Part shown: positions 28,101 to 36,423 of the stretch, one piece after another
Position numbering within the stretch: position 1 is the stretch's first letter
Layout: each line of letters opens with the position of its first letter
Assembly (NCBI RefSeq): GCF_907164905.1
Contig: NZ_CAJRAF010000001.1
Coordinates: 1,523,001-1,587,000 of the forward strand
DNA from: Dyadobacter sp. CECT 9275
GTDB taxonomy: Bacteria; Bacteroidota; Bacteroidia; Cytophagales; Spirosomataceae
Direction of reading: 5' to 3'
DNA: 64,000 bases
The notes under the pieces: generated by a model
What the model was told of the DNA's origin: nothing
The model's database searches: none
What the model saw: only the letters and a program-made list of their open reading frames with translations
Position numbers and translations under genes: made by a program

Positions 28101-28158
28101 TTACAGCGTATATCCCGGAAGCAAATCGTTCCTGGGTGGTTTGAATATTACGTTCTGA
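25111..28158 (+). CDS. SusC/RagA-type TonB-linked outer-membrane transporter
   Basis: This 1015-residue protein (start at the first of two adjacent ATGs) has a signal peptide ending AYAQ, an N-terminal carboxypeptidase-regulatory-like domain (ITGVVKDESGQTIPGATVSI, 30-49), and the SusC signature before the plug (LDEVVVIGYGTQKKGDLTGS, near 109-128). The plug contains RIRGGNSITGGNEPLYVIDG and GANGVVIITTKKGK, followed by a 22-strand-type barrel ending GGLNITF with the terminal Phe. It imports ligands captured by SusD using TonB energy. It precedes susD by 38 bases and seven sulfatase genes, so the ligand is probably a sulfated organic compound. No anti-sigma/sigma (FecIR-type) pair is adjacent. 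Confidence 0.95.
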   Translation: MMKKYVYLSFLLALLINNAYAQHNAAPPFITGVVKDESGQTIPGATVSIKGTSVYTSTDLDGRFSIPAGKDLPFTIQVGITGFQQQEIDIYELTEEPAEVALKTANVLDEVVVIGYGTQKKGDLTGSVSSVPQLVLKQPISSFDRALQGAAAGVQVTQSSGQPGSAVSIRIRGGNSITGGNEPLYVIDGFPVYNNNADASAGVTNGPSINALASLNPSDIESIDVLKDASATAIYGSRGANGVVIITTKKGKAGQNSFTYDAYYGTQKVLKKVDVMTNARDWALLKNDARANSGKAPYYTQDQLDKLTGGTDWQDEAFQSAPIQNHQLSFTGGDDRTRYSVSGNYFRQDGVLKHTDFERYSGRINLDRDFSAKFKVGVNLTASKIESSVANAGIVNALLSMPPTVNVRDANGKYTYQSEFETPLGNPIATLEKEINRTKTYRFLGNVYGEYTFIEGLVGKISFGADVINNKQNRYIPSDIYQGANSNPTGKAYVGTRFSSTWLNENTLSYSKTLNDRHAFNIVVGYTQQAFETESATAGSQSFITDQLTYNDLGSGSVYTQPESGSSAWALNSFLGRINYTLAQKYIFTVRGRADGSSRFGKDKKWGYFPSAAFAWNIYKEEFLSGARTISNLKFRLSAGVTGNQEIGQYLSLATLNSNTYFFGGQTYIGFSPNRIANPDLGWETTAQYDAGIDLSLFKNKVNFVFDAYYKKTTNLLLNVPVPYTTGQTTALQNYGSVENKGIELGINTENFTGVFSWNTNFVFSLNRNKVLTLGDGADYIISGANIAKVGQPLGTFYGYKTNGLFQTGDDIANLPTINPATTKPGDRRYVDINGDGKITQADDRTLIGNAQPKFQGGITNTFSFLNFDLSLFFQGTYGNKLFNQNKQQLELLTGQQNASTAAYDRWTPANPGNVVQRAFEDPAPVNTSRYVEDASFLRFKNLTIGYNLPKSIASKIHANHIKIYVSAQNLFTITRYTGYDPEVSRNEQSTLNQGIDYSVYPGSKSFLGGLNITF

Positions 28159-28196
28159 GGCGTTCCTGCTGTTTTATCCAAATTGATTATATCCTA

Positions 28197-29624
28197 ATGA
28201 AAAAGATACTATATATATTCCTGGGGTTATTTACCCTGTCTGCCTGCACTGATCTGAACGAAAATCCCGCGTCTCTGATTACCACGGAGCAATTTTATAA
28301 AACTGAAAGTGATGCGCTTTCGGCTGTGACGAGTGTATACAACGCGGCACTTAATAACGGGGGGCTTACCATGTACAACCGTCTTTGTCACCTGGCATTT
28401 GAGATCATGTCGGACGACGCTATTGCCGGTCTGCGGGTTACCAATGCGGATGTCAGAACCATCTCGGTACTTTCCCATTCCACTACCAACGACCGTGTCG
28501 ACGAGTTGTGGAGGGAAAGTTATGTGGCGATCAACCGCGCCAATATTGCCATCGAGCGTATTCCTCGGATCGATATGAATGAAACCCTGCGGACGCGGCT
28601 TGTGAATGAAGCCAGGTTTTTGCGTGGTTTGCTGTATTTCAATCTGGTAAGGCTGTGGGGAGACGTTCCTTTGATATTGAATGAAACAGGGTCGCTTGAT
28701 AAAGGCTCGATACAGATAGCCCGGACACCCAAGGAGGAAGTTTATCAGCAGATCATCGCGGATCTTACCGCAGCCGAAGCCTTGCCTAATTCCTTCACAG
28801 GCGCCGATGCAGGAAGAGCTACCGGAGGTGCTGCCAAATCCATATTGGCAAAGGTGTACCTTACCCGGCAGGAGTGGGGGAAAGCGGCTGCTAAAAGCCT
28901 GGAGGTGATCAACGGGCCTTATGGTTATGCCTTGTTTGACAACTTTGCGGATGTTTTTAACGTGGCTACCAAGAATGGCAAAGAGCATATTTTTTCGGCC
29001 CAATGTAAATCCAATGTCAACGGGCAGGGTAACCGGCTGGCTTCTTCGGCCACTCCTGTGGGTATTCCTGGTGTCGCTGCCGCCGGTACGGACGAACCTC
29101 ATCCCGCAACGTATGCGTTGTATGCTGCCACAGACAAACGCCGTGATGTTACCTTTTTTACGTCTCTTCTGAGTCCTACAACGGGTAAGGAAGTTACGTT
29201 CCAGCCCCGGTTCTTTAAATATTTTGATATGGCGCAAATTGGTAACCCCACCGAATCTGCCAAAAATATCCCGGTGATCCGTTTTGCCGAAATCCTGCTG
29301 ATTTACGCAGAGGCAGTAAATGAAGCAAGCGGTCCGAGTGCTGAGGCTTACTCAGCCATCAACAAGGTGAGAAAAAGAGCAGGACTGGCAGATCTGGCTG
29401 GTTTGAGCAAGGATGAATTCAGGGAAGCGGTGTATCTGGAAAGACGGCTGGAACTGATGTTTGAATTTCAGCGCTGGTTTGATCTCATCAGAACCAAACG
29501 GATGATTGCCGAACTGCACAAGATAGGAAAAACTAACGCTGCAGAGAAACACTACCTGCATCCGATACCGCAGCGTGAAATGGATTTAAATCCCAAGCTG
29601 GTTCAAAACCCGGGCTGGGAGTAA
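28197..29624 (+). CDS. SusD/RagB-type outer-membrane lipoprotein
   Basis: This 475-residue lipoprotein has a signal peptide with lipobox LSAC (Cys17), followed by the TPR-rich SusD fold: FYKTESDALSAVTSVYNAA, RFLRGLLYFNLVRLWGDVP, a TPKEEVYQQIIADL helix, and the conserved C-terminal features VIRFAEILLIYAEAVNEA and RRLELMFEFQRWFDLIR. It caps the SusC channel on the cell surface and presents the ligand. It lies 38 bases after susC and 61 bases before the first sulfatase gene. At 475 residues it is at the small end of the family. Confidence 0.95.
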   Translation: MKKILYIFLGLFTLSACTDLNENPASLITTEQFYKTESDALSAVTSVYNAALNNGGLTMYNRLCHLAFEIMSDDAIAGLRVTNADVRTISVLSHSTTNDRVDELWRESYVAINRANIAIERIPRIDMNETLRTRLVNEARFLRGLLYFNLVRLWGDVPLILNETGSLDKGSIQIARTPKEEVYQQIIADLTAAEALPNSFTGADAGRATGGAAKSILAKVYLTRQEWGKAAAKSLEVINGPYGYALFDNFADVFNVATKNGKEHIFSAQCKSNVNGQGNRLASSATPVGIPGVAAAGTDEPHPATYALYAATDKRRDVTFFTSLLSPTTGKEVTFQPRFFKYFDMAQIGNPTESAKNIPVIRFAEILLIYAEAVNEASGPSAEAYSAINKVRKRAGLADLAGLSKDEFREAVYLERRLELMFEFQRWFDLIRTKRMIAELHKIGKTNAAEKHYLHPIPQREMDLNPKLVQNPGWE

Positions 29625-29685
29625 ACGTCTGGTAATTAAGGAGATCATCAGCTATCACAGCTTATTAAGTAAAACAAGCAGATTT

Positions 29686-31137
29686 ATGAAGAACAAGATT
29701 TTGTTAATTGGCCTGGTCCTTATGACGCTAGTTGTCAAGCAGTCACGCGCGCTTGAAAAAGGTCAGCCGGATGATAAAAAACCCAATATCCTGTTTATCC
29801 TTGTGGACGACTGGGGCTGGACTGACCTGGGTGTTGCAGGAAGCAAATATTACGAAACGCCCAACATTGACAAACTCGCCAGCGAAGGCCTGCGCTTTAC
29901 CCAGGCCTATTCGGTAGGGCCAAATTGTGCTCCCAGCCGTGCATCACTGATGACTGGAAAGTATACACCAAGGCATGGTATTTTCACCGTGTCCAATTCT
30001 GACCGTGGGGAATCGTCTCAGCGAAAACTGATACCGATCGAAAACAATACGGTACTGAACCCTTCCTTTGTAACCATTGCCGAAGAACTAAAAAATGCGG
30101 GATATAACACCGGCCTGATAGGAAAATGGCAGCTGGGAGGGAAAAACAAAGGAGCTGATGCGCAGGCCCAGGGTTTTGACCATGTGATCGGAGGCTCGCC
30201 GGGAACACCGTCTTACTTTTATCCTTATAGCAAAGACGGCGATAAATCTCCGCACGAAGGAATTGAGACCGGAGAAGAAGGGGAATACCTTACCGACCGC
30301 CTGACCGACGAGGCGATCAGGTTTATTGATTCCAATAAACAGAAACCGTTTTTCCTGTATCTATCTTATTTCGCGGTGCATACGCCCATCCAGGCCAAAG
30401 AACCCGTCGTTCAGAAATATAAAGGTAAAAAAGGCGACCAGTATCACAACAATCCAACGTATGCAGCGATGATCGAAAGTGCCGACGAGGGTATCGGCAG
30501 GGTATTGAAATCGTTGGAAACGTTGCATCTGGCTGAAAACACATTTGTGGTTTTTTTCTCGGATAATGGTGGAATGGGTGCGGTAACGGCCCAGCCGCCT
30601 TTGCGGGGTTCCAAAGGAATGCTTTATGAAGGAGGGGTGCGGGTTCCGTTGATCATCAAATGGCCGGGCAAAACAAAAGCAGGTTCCAAAACGGAAACAC
30701 CAGTGATAGGAATTGATTTTTATCCGAGCTTGCTGGAAATAGCCAATATTCAGAAACCACTCAACGGCGAGCTGGACGGACAAAGTTTTGTGCCGCTGCT
30801 GCTTGGGAAAACGACGCCGGCCAGAGATATCTTCTGGCATTTCCCGGCCTACCTGGAAGGATATAAAGGAGATAAACGGCATAAAGATACCTTCCGTACC
30901 AGGCCAACGAGTGTGGTGCGTTCAGGAGATTTCAAACTACACCAATTTTATGAAGATGGCCGTGTTGAGCTTTATAATATTAAAGCGGATATAGGTGAAT
31001 GGGTTGATCTGTCCAGAAAGAATCCCGCTAAAACCAAGGAGCTGCTTTCCAAACTAGAAGCCTGGAAAACGGCTGTAAATGCACCGGTTCCTACACAGCC
31101 CAACCCCGATTTTGTGCCCGTAACAACGGGAAAATAA
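29686..31137 (+). CDS. Sulfatase 1 of 7 (S1 family, CAPSR)
   Basis: This 483-residue secreted sulfatase has an N-terminal hydrophobic signal (MKNKILLIGLVLMTLVV). The active-site motif is CAPSRASLMTG with C81 as the residue to be oxidised to formylglycine. Metal ligands are the DD pair at 41-42 and DNGG in the second half (FFSDNGG), and the GKWQLGG segment follows. Sulfatases hydrolyse sulfate esters in the periplasm or at the cell surface. The Cys-type motif requires a formylglycine-generating enzyme or anSME encoded elsewhere. Substrate subfamily cannot be fixed by eye; arylsulfatase-A-like is a fair description. It follows susD by 61 bases in the same orientation. Confidence 0.92.
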   Translation: MKNKILLIGLVLMTLVVKQSRALEKGQPDDKKPNILFILVDDWGWTDLGVAGSKYYETPNIDKLASEGLRFTQAYSVGPNCAPSRASLMTGKYTPRHGIFTVSNSDRGESSQRKLIPIENNTVLNPSFVTIAEELKNAGYNTGLIGKWQLGGKNKGADAQAQGFDHVIGGSPGTPSYFYPYSKDGDKSPHEGIETGEEGEYLTDRLTDEAIRFIDSNKQKPFFLYLSYFAVHTPIQAKEPVVQKYKGKKGDQYHNNPTYAAMIESADEGIGRVLKSLETLHLAENTFVVFFSDNGGMGAVTAQPPLRGSKGMLYEGGVRVPLIIKWPGKTKAGSKTETPVIGIDFYPSLLEIANIQKPLNGELDGQSFVPLLLGKTTPARDIFWHFPAYLEGYKGDKRHKDTFRTRPTSVVRSGDFKLHQFYEDGRVELYNIKADIGEWVDLSRKNPAKTKELLSKLEAWKTAVNAPVPTQPNPDFVPVTTGK

Positions 31138-31173
31138 CATTTCCATTCTTTAAAACAGCAGATGATATTCCCT

Positions 31174-33504
31174 ATGAAAAAGATACTCTCGGCGCTTTTG
31201 AGCGGCTTGGTAAGCTTCACTTCTGTCCTGGCGCAGCATAGTCCGCAGCAGCCCTGGCACGGTAAGATCAACCCGACATTACAGGAGTCAACACCTTTTA
31301 AAATCAACTATAACAAAAAGGCACCCAAAGATGCTCCTAATGTTATCTGGATACTGATTGACGATGCAGGATTTGGGGCCACCACTGCTTTTGGCGGATT
31401 GGTTGAAACACCTAACATTGAAAAGCTTGCCAACCAGGGTTTGCGGTTTACTAATTTTCACACCACGGCCATTTGTTCTCCCACTCGTGCAGCGCTGCTC
31501 ACGGGGAGGAATCATCATTCGGCTCACGTAGGTTTGCTCACCCCGGCTGCCATCGATTTCCCGGGATATGATACTTATATTCCGTTTGAAAAGGCAACTG
31601 CTGCTGAGGTTCTCAGGGAAAACGGTTATAGTACTTTCGCCCTGGGGAAATGGCATCTGACGCCGGTAACTGAAAATTCACAGGCGGGGCCTTTCAATCG
31701 CTGGCCTACAGGCAGAGGGTTTGATCATTACTATGGCTTTCTTCCCGGTGCGACCGATCAGTGGCATCCAGAACTTTGGGAAGACAATACCAAGCTGGAT
31801 ATTGAACCTAATAACAAACACTTAAATCAACTGCTGGCTGACAAAGCGATTACTTATATCGCCAATCAGAAATCAGTGGATGCAGAAAAACCGTTTTTCC
31901 TGTATCTGGCAACCGGCGCCACACATTCTCCGCACCAGGTAGCAAAGGAATGGATTGATAAGTACAAGGGAAAGTTTGACCTCGGCTGGGATAAATATCG
32001 GGAGATCGTGATCGAAAATCAGAGAAAATCGGGTATTATTCCTAAAAATGCTGTTTTGCCCGAACGTAATCCGGGTGTGAAGGAATGGGCCTCGCTCAGC
32101 GAAAAGGAGAAAAAGGCTTATGCGCATTTTATGGAAGTGTATGCTGCCTTTTATTCCTACACTGACTATGAAATTGGCAGGATTGTTAATTATCTGGAGC
32201 AGATAGACCAGCTCGATAACACGATAATCGCTGTGATTCTGGGAGATAACGGCGCCAGCAAAGGAGGTACTCAGCATGGTACCATTAATCCGCAGATCAA
32301 CCGGCTGCAGGGTGAACAACGCATTGACGCCATTTTGAAGGCACAGGATCTTATTGGAACGGATGAGTCTAGCACGGATTATCCGATAGGCTGGGCGGCC
32401 GCAGCCAACACGCCATTCCGTTACTGGAAAGCTGATGCCAATACCGAGGGAGGTACCCGCAACCCGATGATTTTGTATTACCCCAAAGGGATCAAAGACA
32501 AAGGAGGTATCCGCAATCAGTATGGCCATGTGAACGATATTTTACCTACCACCCTTGAAATGATCAAGGGAGAAGCCCCCAAAATAATCAACGGCTACAA
32601 ACAGGAGCCTTTTGAGGGAACCAGCCTTGCGTATGCCATAGACCAAGCAAAAGCACCTTCCAGACATACCATACAGTACTACGAAATTGCAGGAGCTTTG
32701 TCTATTTATAAAGACGGCTGGAAGGCTTCCCGGGGGCACAAGGTCTGGGAAAGTTTTGAGGCAGGCAGTAATGCGGACCCCAGCGGGAAAAAGGTCGATT
32801 TCAGTAAGGACGTCTGGGAGTTATATAACCTCAACGACGACTTTAACGAACGGTTCAATCTGGCATCTGAAAATCCTGCAAAGTTGAAAGAATTACAGGC
32901 CGTTTTTGACCAGGAAGCCAAAAAGTACTATGTATATCCTCTGAAGGATTTTACAGCCCATGACATGCCCGCCGGCAGAACGGTATATGGCAAAATGCCA
33001 AATATTACTTTGTTTCCCGGGGTGGACAATCTGGTAGGTGTGAGCAGCCCGCTTTATGACGGTCGTTCTTTTACAGTCAATGCTGAGACAGAAATTGTGA
33101 GCGGAAATGAAGAGGGCGTTTTGTTTGCCGTCGGAGGGGATAAAAGTGGTATCAGCCTGTTCGTGAAAGATGGCAAATTTCACTATACACATAAAACTGC
33201 CCGGGATGTTTTCAATTTCACAGCGCCTGATGTAGTGCCCAAGGGTAAGGTTAGTTTCAGGCTGGTATATGAATTTAACGGACCGGCCGAGGCAGGCAAA
33301 TCTGTGGGTAAGGAAAGTCTTTTTGTAAATGATACAAAGGTGGGTGAAAGAAGTTTTACAGCGGCACAGGCGGCCATCCAGGGTGGGAGGAATATAGACG
33401 GGACAGACGTCGGCCGCGACCAGAAAACCGAGGTGTCCGATCAGTACAAGGCACCGTTTGCCTTTACCGGAAAGTTGAAAAAGGTAACCATCAAATATGA
33501 ATGA
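31174..33504 (+). CDS. Sulfatase 2 of 7 (large arylsulfatase, CSPTR)
   Basis: The chosen start (ATG at 31174) gives a signal peptide (MKKILSALLSGLVSFTSVLA); an ATG four codons upstream is also possible. At 776 residues it is the largest sulfatase here and matches the long bacterial arylsulfatase type, with a 200-residue beta-rich C-terminal domain after the core. The active site is CSPTRAALLTGR with C101; metal ligands include DD at 63-64 and GDNGASKGG. An SPFVKDGKFHYTH-like beta section near the end resembles a lectin-type fold, by inference. The stop overlaps the next gene by four bases (ATGA), so the two are translationally coupled. Confidence 0.92.
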   Translation: MKKILSALLSGLVSFTSVLAQHSPQQPWHGKINPTLQESTPFKINYNKKAPKDAPNVIWILIDDAGFGATTAFGGLVETPNIEKLANQGLRFTNFHTTAICSPTRAALLTGRNHHSAHVGLLTPAAIDFPGYDTYIPFEKATAAEVLRENGYSTFALGKWHLTPVTENSQAGPFNRWPTGRGFDHYYGFLPGATDQWHPELWEDNTKLDIEPNNKHLNQLLADKAITYIANQKSVDAEKPFFLYLATGATHSPHQVAKEWIDKYKGKFDLGWDKYREIVIENQRKSGIIPKNAVLPERNPGVKEWASLSEKEKKAYAHFMEVYAAFYSYTDYEIGRIVNYLEQIDQLDNTIIAVILGDNGASKGGTQHGTINPQINRLQGEQRIDAILKAQDLIGTDESSTDYPIGWAAAANTPFRYWKADANTEGGTRNPMILYYPKGIKDKGGIRNQYGHVNDILPTTLEMIKGEAPKIINGYKQEPFEGTSLAYAIDQAKAPSRHTIQYYEIAGALSIYKDGWKASRGHKVWESFEAGSNADPSGKKVDFSKDVWELYNLNDDFNERFNLASENPAKLKELQAVFDQEAKKYYVYPLKDFTAHDMPAGRTVYGKMPNITLFPGVDNLVGVSSPLYDGRSFTVNAETEIVSGNEEGVLFAVGGDKSGISLFVKDGKFHYTHKTARDVFNFTAPDVVPKGKVSFRLVYEFNGPAEAGKSVGKESLFVNDTKVGERSFTAAQAAIQGGRNIDGTDVGRDQKTEVSDQYKAPFAFTGKLKKVTIKYE

Positions 33505-34895
33505 TCTGCAATAAAAACAATACGACCGTGCATGTAAATTTAAAACCAACGATATTACTGGCGATGACGCTGCTACTGTCGTTAAGCCTTTTTGCTCAGG
33601 AAAAACCGAATATCATTCTCATCCTGGCCGATGACATGGGAAAGGAGTGTATAGGTGCCTATGGCAGTACTTACAAAACCCCTAACATTGATAAACTGGC
33701 AAGCGAAGGCCTCAAATTTAATTACGGATTTTCGCAGCCGCTTTGCACACCATCCCGTGTGCAGATCATGACGGGGAAGTATAACTATAAGAATTACAGC
33801 GAGTTCGGTTTTCTGAATCAGAATGAAAAAACATTTGCACATCTGGCCAAAGAGGCAGGATATGCCACGGCAATCGCCGGGAAATGGCAACTGGGTCCTA
33901 ATCAGAAATTACCCAAACATTTCGGTTTTGACCAATATTGTTTGTGGCAGCTGAGTAAACCGCGCAGGGAAGGAGAAAGATATGCAAGGCCGCTGATTGA
34001 TAGGGACGGAGATATTCTGAAAACAACCGACGATGATTACGGGCCGGACATTTTCACGGATTACATTATTGATTTTATTGAAAAAAATAAAGACAGAAAA
34101 TTCCTGGCCTATTTTCCAATGGCCCTGGTACATGATCCTTTCCTGCCAACACCCGACAGCAAAAGCTGGAAGAACAATGCAGCAGGTCGTCACGAAAAGG
34201 ATACTTTGAATTTCCGGGATATGGTAGCCTATTCCGATAAAAATGTAGGTAAGATAATCCGGAAACTGAAAGAACTTAACCTTTATGAAAATACGATTAT
34301 TGTTTTTACCGGGGATAACGGAACGGGCAGGGCAATTGTCACACAGCTGAAAGACGGCCGCAGGATACCGGGCGGGAAAGGCCTGACACTGGATCGCGGG
34401 CATCATGTCCCGCTGATTGTGAACTGGGGCAGTGGTAAATACAAAAAGCATGAAACGGATGATCTGGTAGATTTTACGGATATCCTGGCCACAATTTCGG
34501 ACGCCGTCCAGGTACCGGTTCCGAAAGCTTGGGATACAGATGGAGTAAGTATCCTGCCACAGATCAAAGGTGAAAAGGGCACGCCAAGAAAATGGATTTT
34601 TTCACACTATTCACCCATACATTCAGAAGGAGCGAATAAAAATGCTGCCCGGTTTTTCCGTGATCGCCGGTATAAACTCTATTCGGACGGCAGGTTTTAT
34701 GATCTGTTGAAAGACATCGAAGAAACCAGCCCGATCCCCGAAGGGAAAGCTGGTGCAGAAGGTGAAAGAGTAAGGAAGGTTTTTCAGACGCAATTGGCCA
34801 AACTCCCTGCCTGGAAATTCGGAGACCCCGGTGTTGCCAAGGTAATTCTGCCGGGTTTGGAACCGGTTCCGGGTTTTGCTGAAAAAGGAGATTAA
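33501..34895 (+). CDS. Sulfatase 3 of 7 (CTPSR)
   Basis: This 464-residue sulfatase's ATG overlaps the stop of the preceding gene (ATGA). A short polar N-terminal stretch precedes the hydrophobic signal (TILLAMTLLLSLSLFAQ), so the signal peptide starts late; a downstream GTG would remove the extension. The active-site motif is CTPSRVQIMTGKYN with C82, the metal pair DD at 44-45, the second-half ligand GDNGTG, and GKWQLG after the active site. Hydrolysis of a sulfate ester is expected. The small-residue context (Q-P-L before the Cys) differs from its neighbours, suggesting different substrate preference. Confidence 0.9.
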   Translation: MICNKNNTTVHVNLKPTILLAMTLLLSLSLFAQEKPNIILILADDMGKECIGAYGSTYKTPNIDKLASEGLKFNYGFSQPLCTPSRVQIMTGKYNYKNYSEFGFLNQNEKTFAHLAKEAGYATAIAGKWQLGPNQKLPKHFGFDQYCLWQLSKPRREGERYARPLIDRDGDILKTTDDDYGPDIFTDYIIDFIEKNKDRKFLAYFPMALVHDPFLPTPDSKSWKNNAAGRHEKDTLNFRDMVAYSDKNVGKIIRKLKELNLYENTIIVFTGDNGTGRAIVTQLKDGRRIPGGKGLTLDRGHHVPLIVNWGSGKYKKHETDDLVDFTDILATISDAVQVPVPKAWDTDGVSILPQIKGEKGTPRKWIFSHYSPIHSEGANKNAARFFRDRRYKLYSDGRFYDLLKDIEETSPIPEGKAGAEGERVRKVFQTQLAKLPAWKFGDPGVAKVILPGLEPVPGFAEKGD

Positions 34896-34937
34896 ATCAG
34901 TGGCACGGCATCAGTCGTGCCGCTGTTAAACAAACAA

Positions 34938-36335
34938 ATGATGAAACAACGACTTTTATTGAAGCTAAGTTATACGCTTGGGTTTTGTCTGGTATCATTG
35001 CTGAGCAGTTTATCAGCCGCCGCTCAGCCGAAGGGAAAGCTCAATGTGCTTTTTATAGCTGTGGATGATATGAATGACTGGATTGGGCCTTTTGGCGGAT
35101 ATCCCGGCATTAAGACACCTAATATTGATAAACTTGCAAAAAAAGGGCTGATCTTCACAAGAGCCTATTGTGCCGCTCCGGCCTGTAATCCTTCCAGGGC
35201 CAGCCTGCTGACGGGCATTCGTCCGTCTACTTCCGGGGTATATCACAATAACCAGCCCTGGCGCCCGGTGATGAAGGACGCCGTTACTTTGCCACAGTAC
35301 TTTACGGCCAACGGTTATGACGTCAAAGGTGCTGGTAAAATTTTCCATAATTCCTTTAACGACCAAGCGTCATGGCCCGAGTACTTTGATGTTCCCCATT
35401 CACCGGTACCTCCCAAAGCGCCGGTTAACGGTTTCGCCCATTTTGACTGGAGCCCGGTGGACGTGCAGGATGAAGATATGGGTGATTACAAGGTTGCGAA
35501 CCAGGGAATTGACTATTTCGGCAAGAAACACGAGAAACCGTTTTTCCTGGCCATCGGATTCACCCGACCTCATTTACCCTGGTATGTACCGCAAAAATAC
35601 TTTGATCAATATCCATTGGCGGGAATTAAACTTCCAAAGGTTATCAGTAACGACCTGGCCGATATACCAGAAGCAGGTGTGAAAATCGCGAAGCCGAAAG
35701 GCGATCATAAATTCATAACCGATCATAAACAGTGGGAGAAGGCGGTGCAGGGGTATCTGGCAAGCATCACCTTTGCAGATGCGCAGATAGGCCGGTTGCT
35801 GGATGCCCTTGAAAATAGCGAATATGCTAAAAATACGGTGATCGTTTTCTTTGGAGACCATGGCTGGCATCTGGGAGAGAAGGAACACTGGCGTAAATTT
35901 GCCTTATGGGAGGAGGCATCACGCGTTCCATTTATTGTGTATGCACCGGGAATTACCAAAGGAGGTTCGGTTTCTGAGCGGACCGTAAACCTCCTGGATA
36001 TCTATCCCACCCTGGTTGAACTATTTAAGCTGCCCGTAAAAAGGGAGTTGGAAGGAAACAGTATTACCACCCTGCTGCGGAATCCTGGCGCTAAATGGGA
36101 ACATCCTTCCATTACTACCCACGGCTTTGGTAACCATGCCGTGCGTTCTGAAAAATACAGATATATTCGTTATGAAGATGGTTCTGAGGAATTATATGAT
36201 CACGATACGGATCCTCAGGAATGGAAGAATCTTGCAAAAGATGAAAAATTTGCGTCTGTCAAAAAAGAGCTGGCAAAGGCCCTGCCCGTTGTGAATACGA
36301 AGGATGCGCCAACAGTGAAGGAAGGGAAGGAGTAG
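34938..36335 (+). CDS. Sulfatase 4 of 7 (iduronate-2-sulfatase-like, CNPSR)
   Basis: The start is placed at the first of two ATGs (34938/34941) directly before a signal peptide ending SAAAQ; a GTG seven codons upstream is less likely. The active site is CNPSRASLLTG with C83; the metal pair is DD at 43-44 (AVDDMNDW), and the second half has FGDHGWHLGEKEHW and VNLLDIYPTLVEL, the pattern of iduronate-2-sulfatase-like proteins. It shares this layout with the next gene, so the two are probably an internal duplication or close subfamily members. The 42-base gap to the previous gene keeps it in the run. Confidence 0.9.
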   Translation: MMKQRLLLKLSYTLGFCLVSLLSSLSAAAQPKGKLNVLFIAVDDMNDWIGPFGGYPGIKTPNIDKLAKKGLIFTRAYCAAPACNPSRASLLTGIRPSTSGVYHNNQPWRPVMKDAVTLPQYFTANGYDVKGAGKIFHNSFNDQASWPEYFDVPHSPVPPKAPVNGFAHFDWSPVDVQDEDMGDYKVANQGIDYFGKKHEKPFFLAIGFTRPHLPWYVPQKYFDQYPLAGIKLPKVISNDLADIPEAGVKIAKPKGDHKFITDHKQWEKAVQGYLASITFADAQIGRLLDALENSEYAKNTVIVFFGDHGWHLGEKEHWRKFALWEEASRVPFIVYAPGITKGGSVSERTVNLLDIYPTLVELFKLPVKRELEGNSITTLLRNPGAKWEHPSITTHGFGNHAVRSEKYRYIRYEDGSEELYDHDTDPQEWKNLAKDEKFASVKKELAKALPVVNTKDAPTVKEGKE

Positions 36336-36423
36336 GCAGTTTTCAGTAAGCAGTAGGGGAATGGTTGGGTAATGAATTGAACGGGCCAGTTCGGACTTAG
36401 TTTCACAATAAATGATTTTCATA

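Noticed and set aside
28227..29237. 336-residue open frame on the minus strand inside susD
   Set aside because: It lies wholly within a clear SusD gene, has an unusual Arg/Cys/Gly-rich composition, no domain features and no separate promoter; it is a shadow of the real gene.
31873..32529. 218-residue open frame on the minus strand inside the second sulfatase
   Set aside because: Antisense to a sulfatase with intact motifs; no recognisable family or signal.
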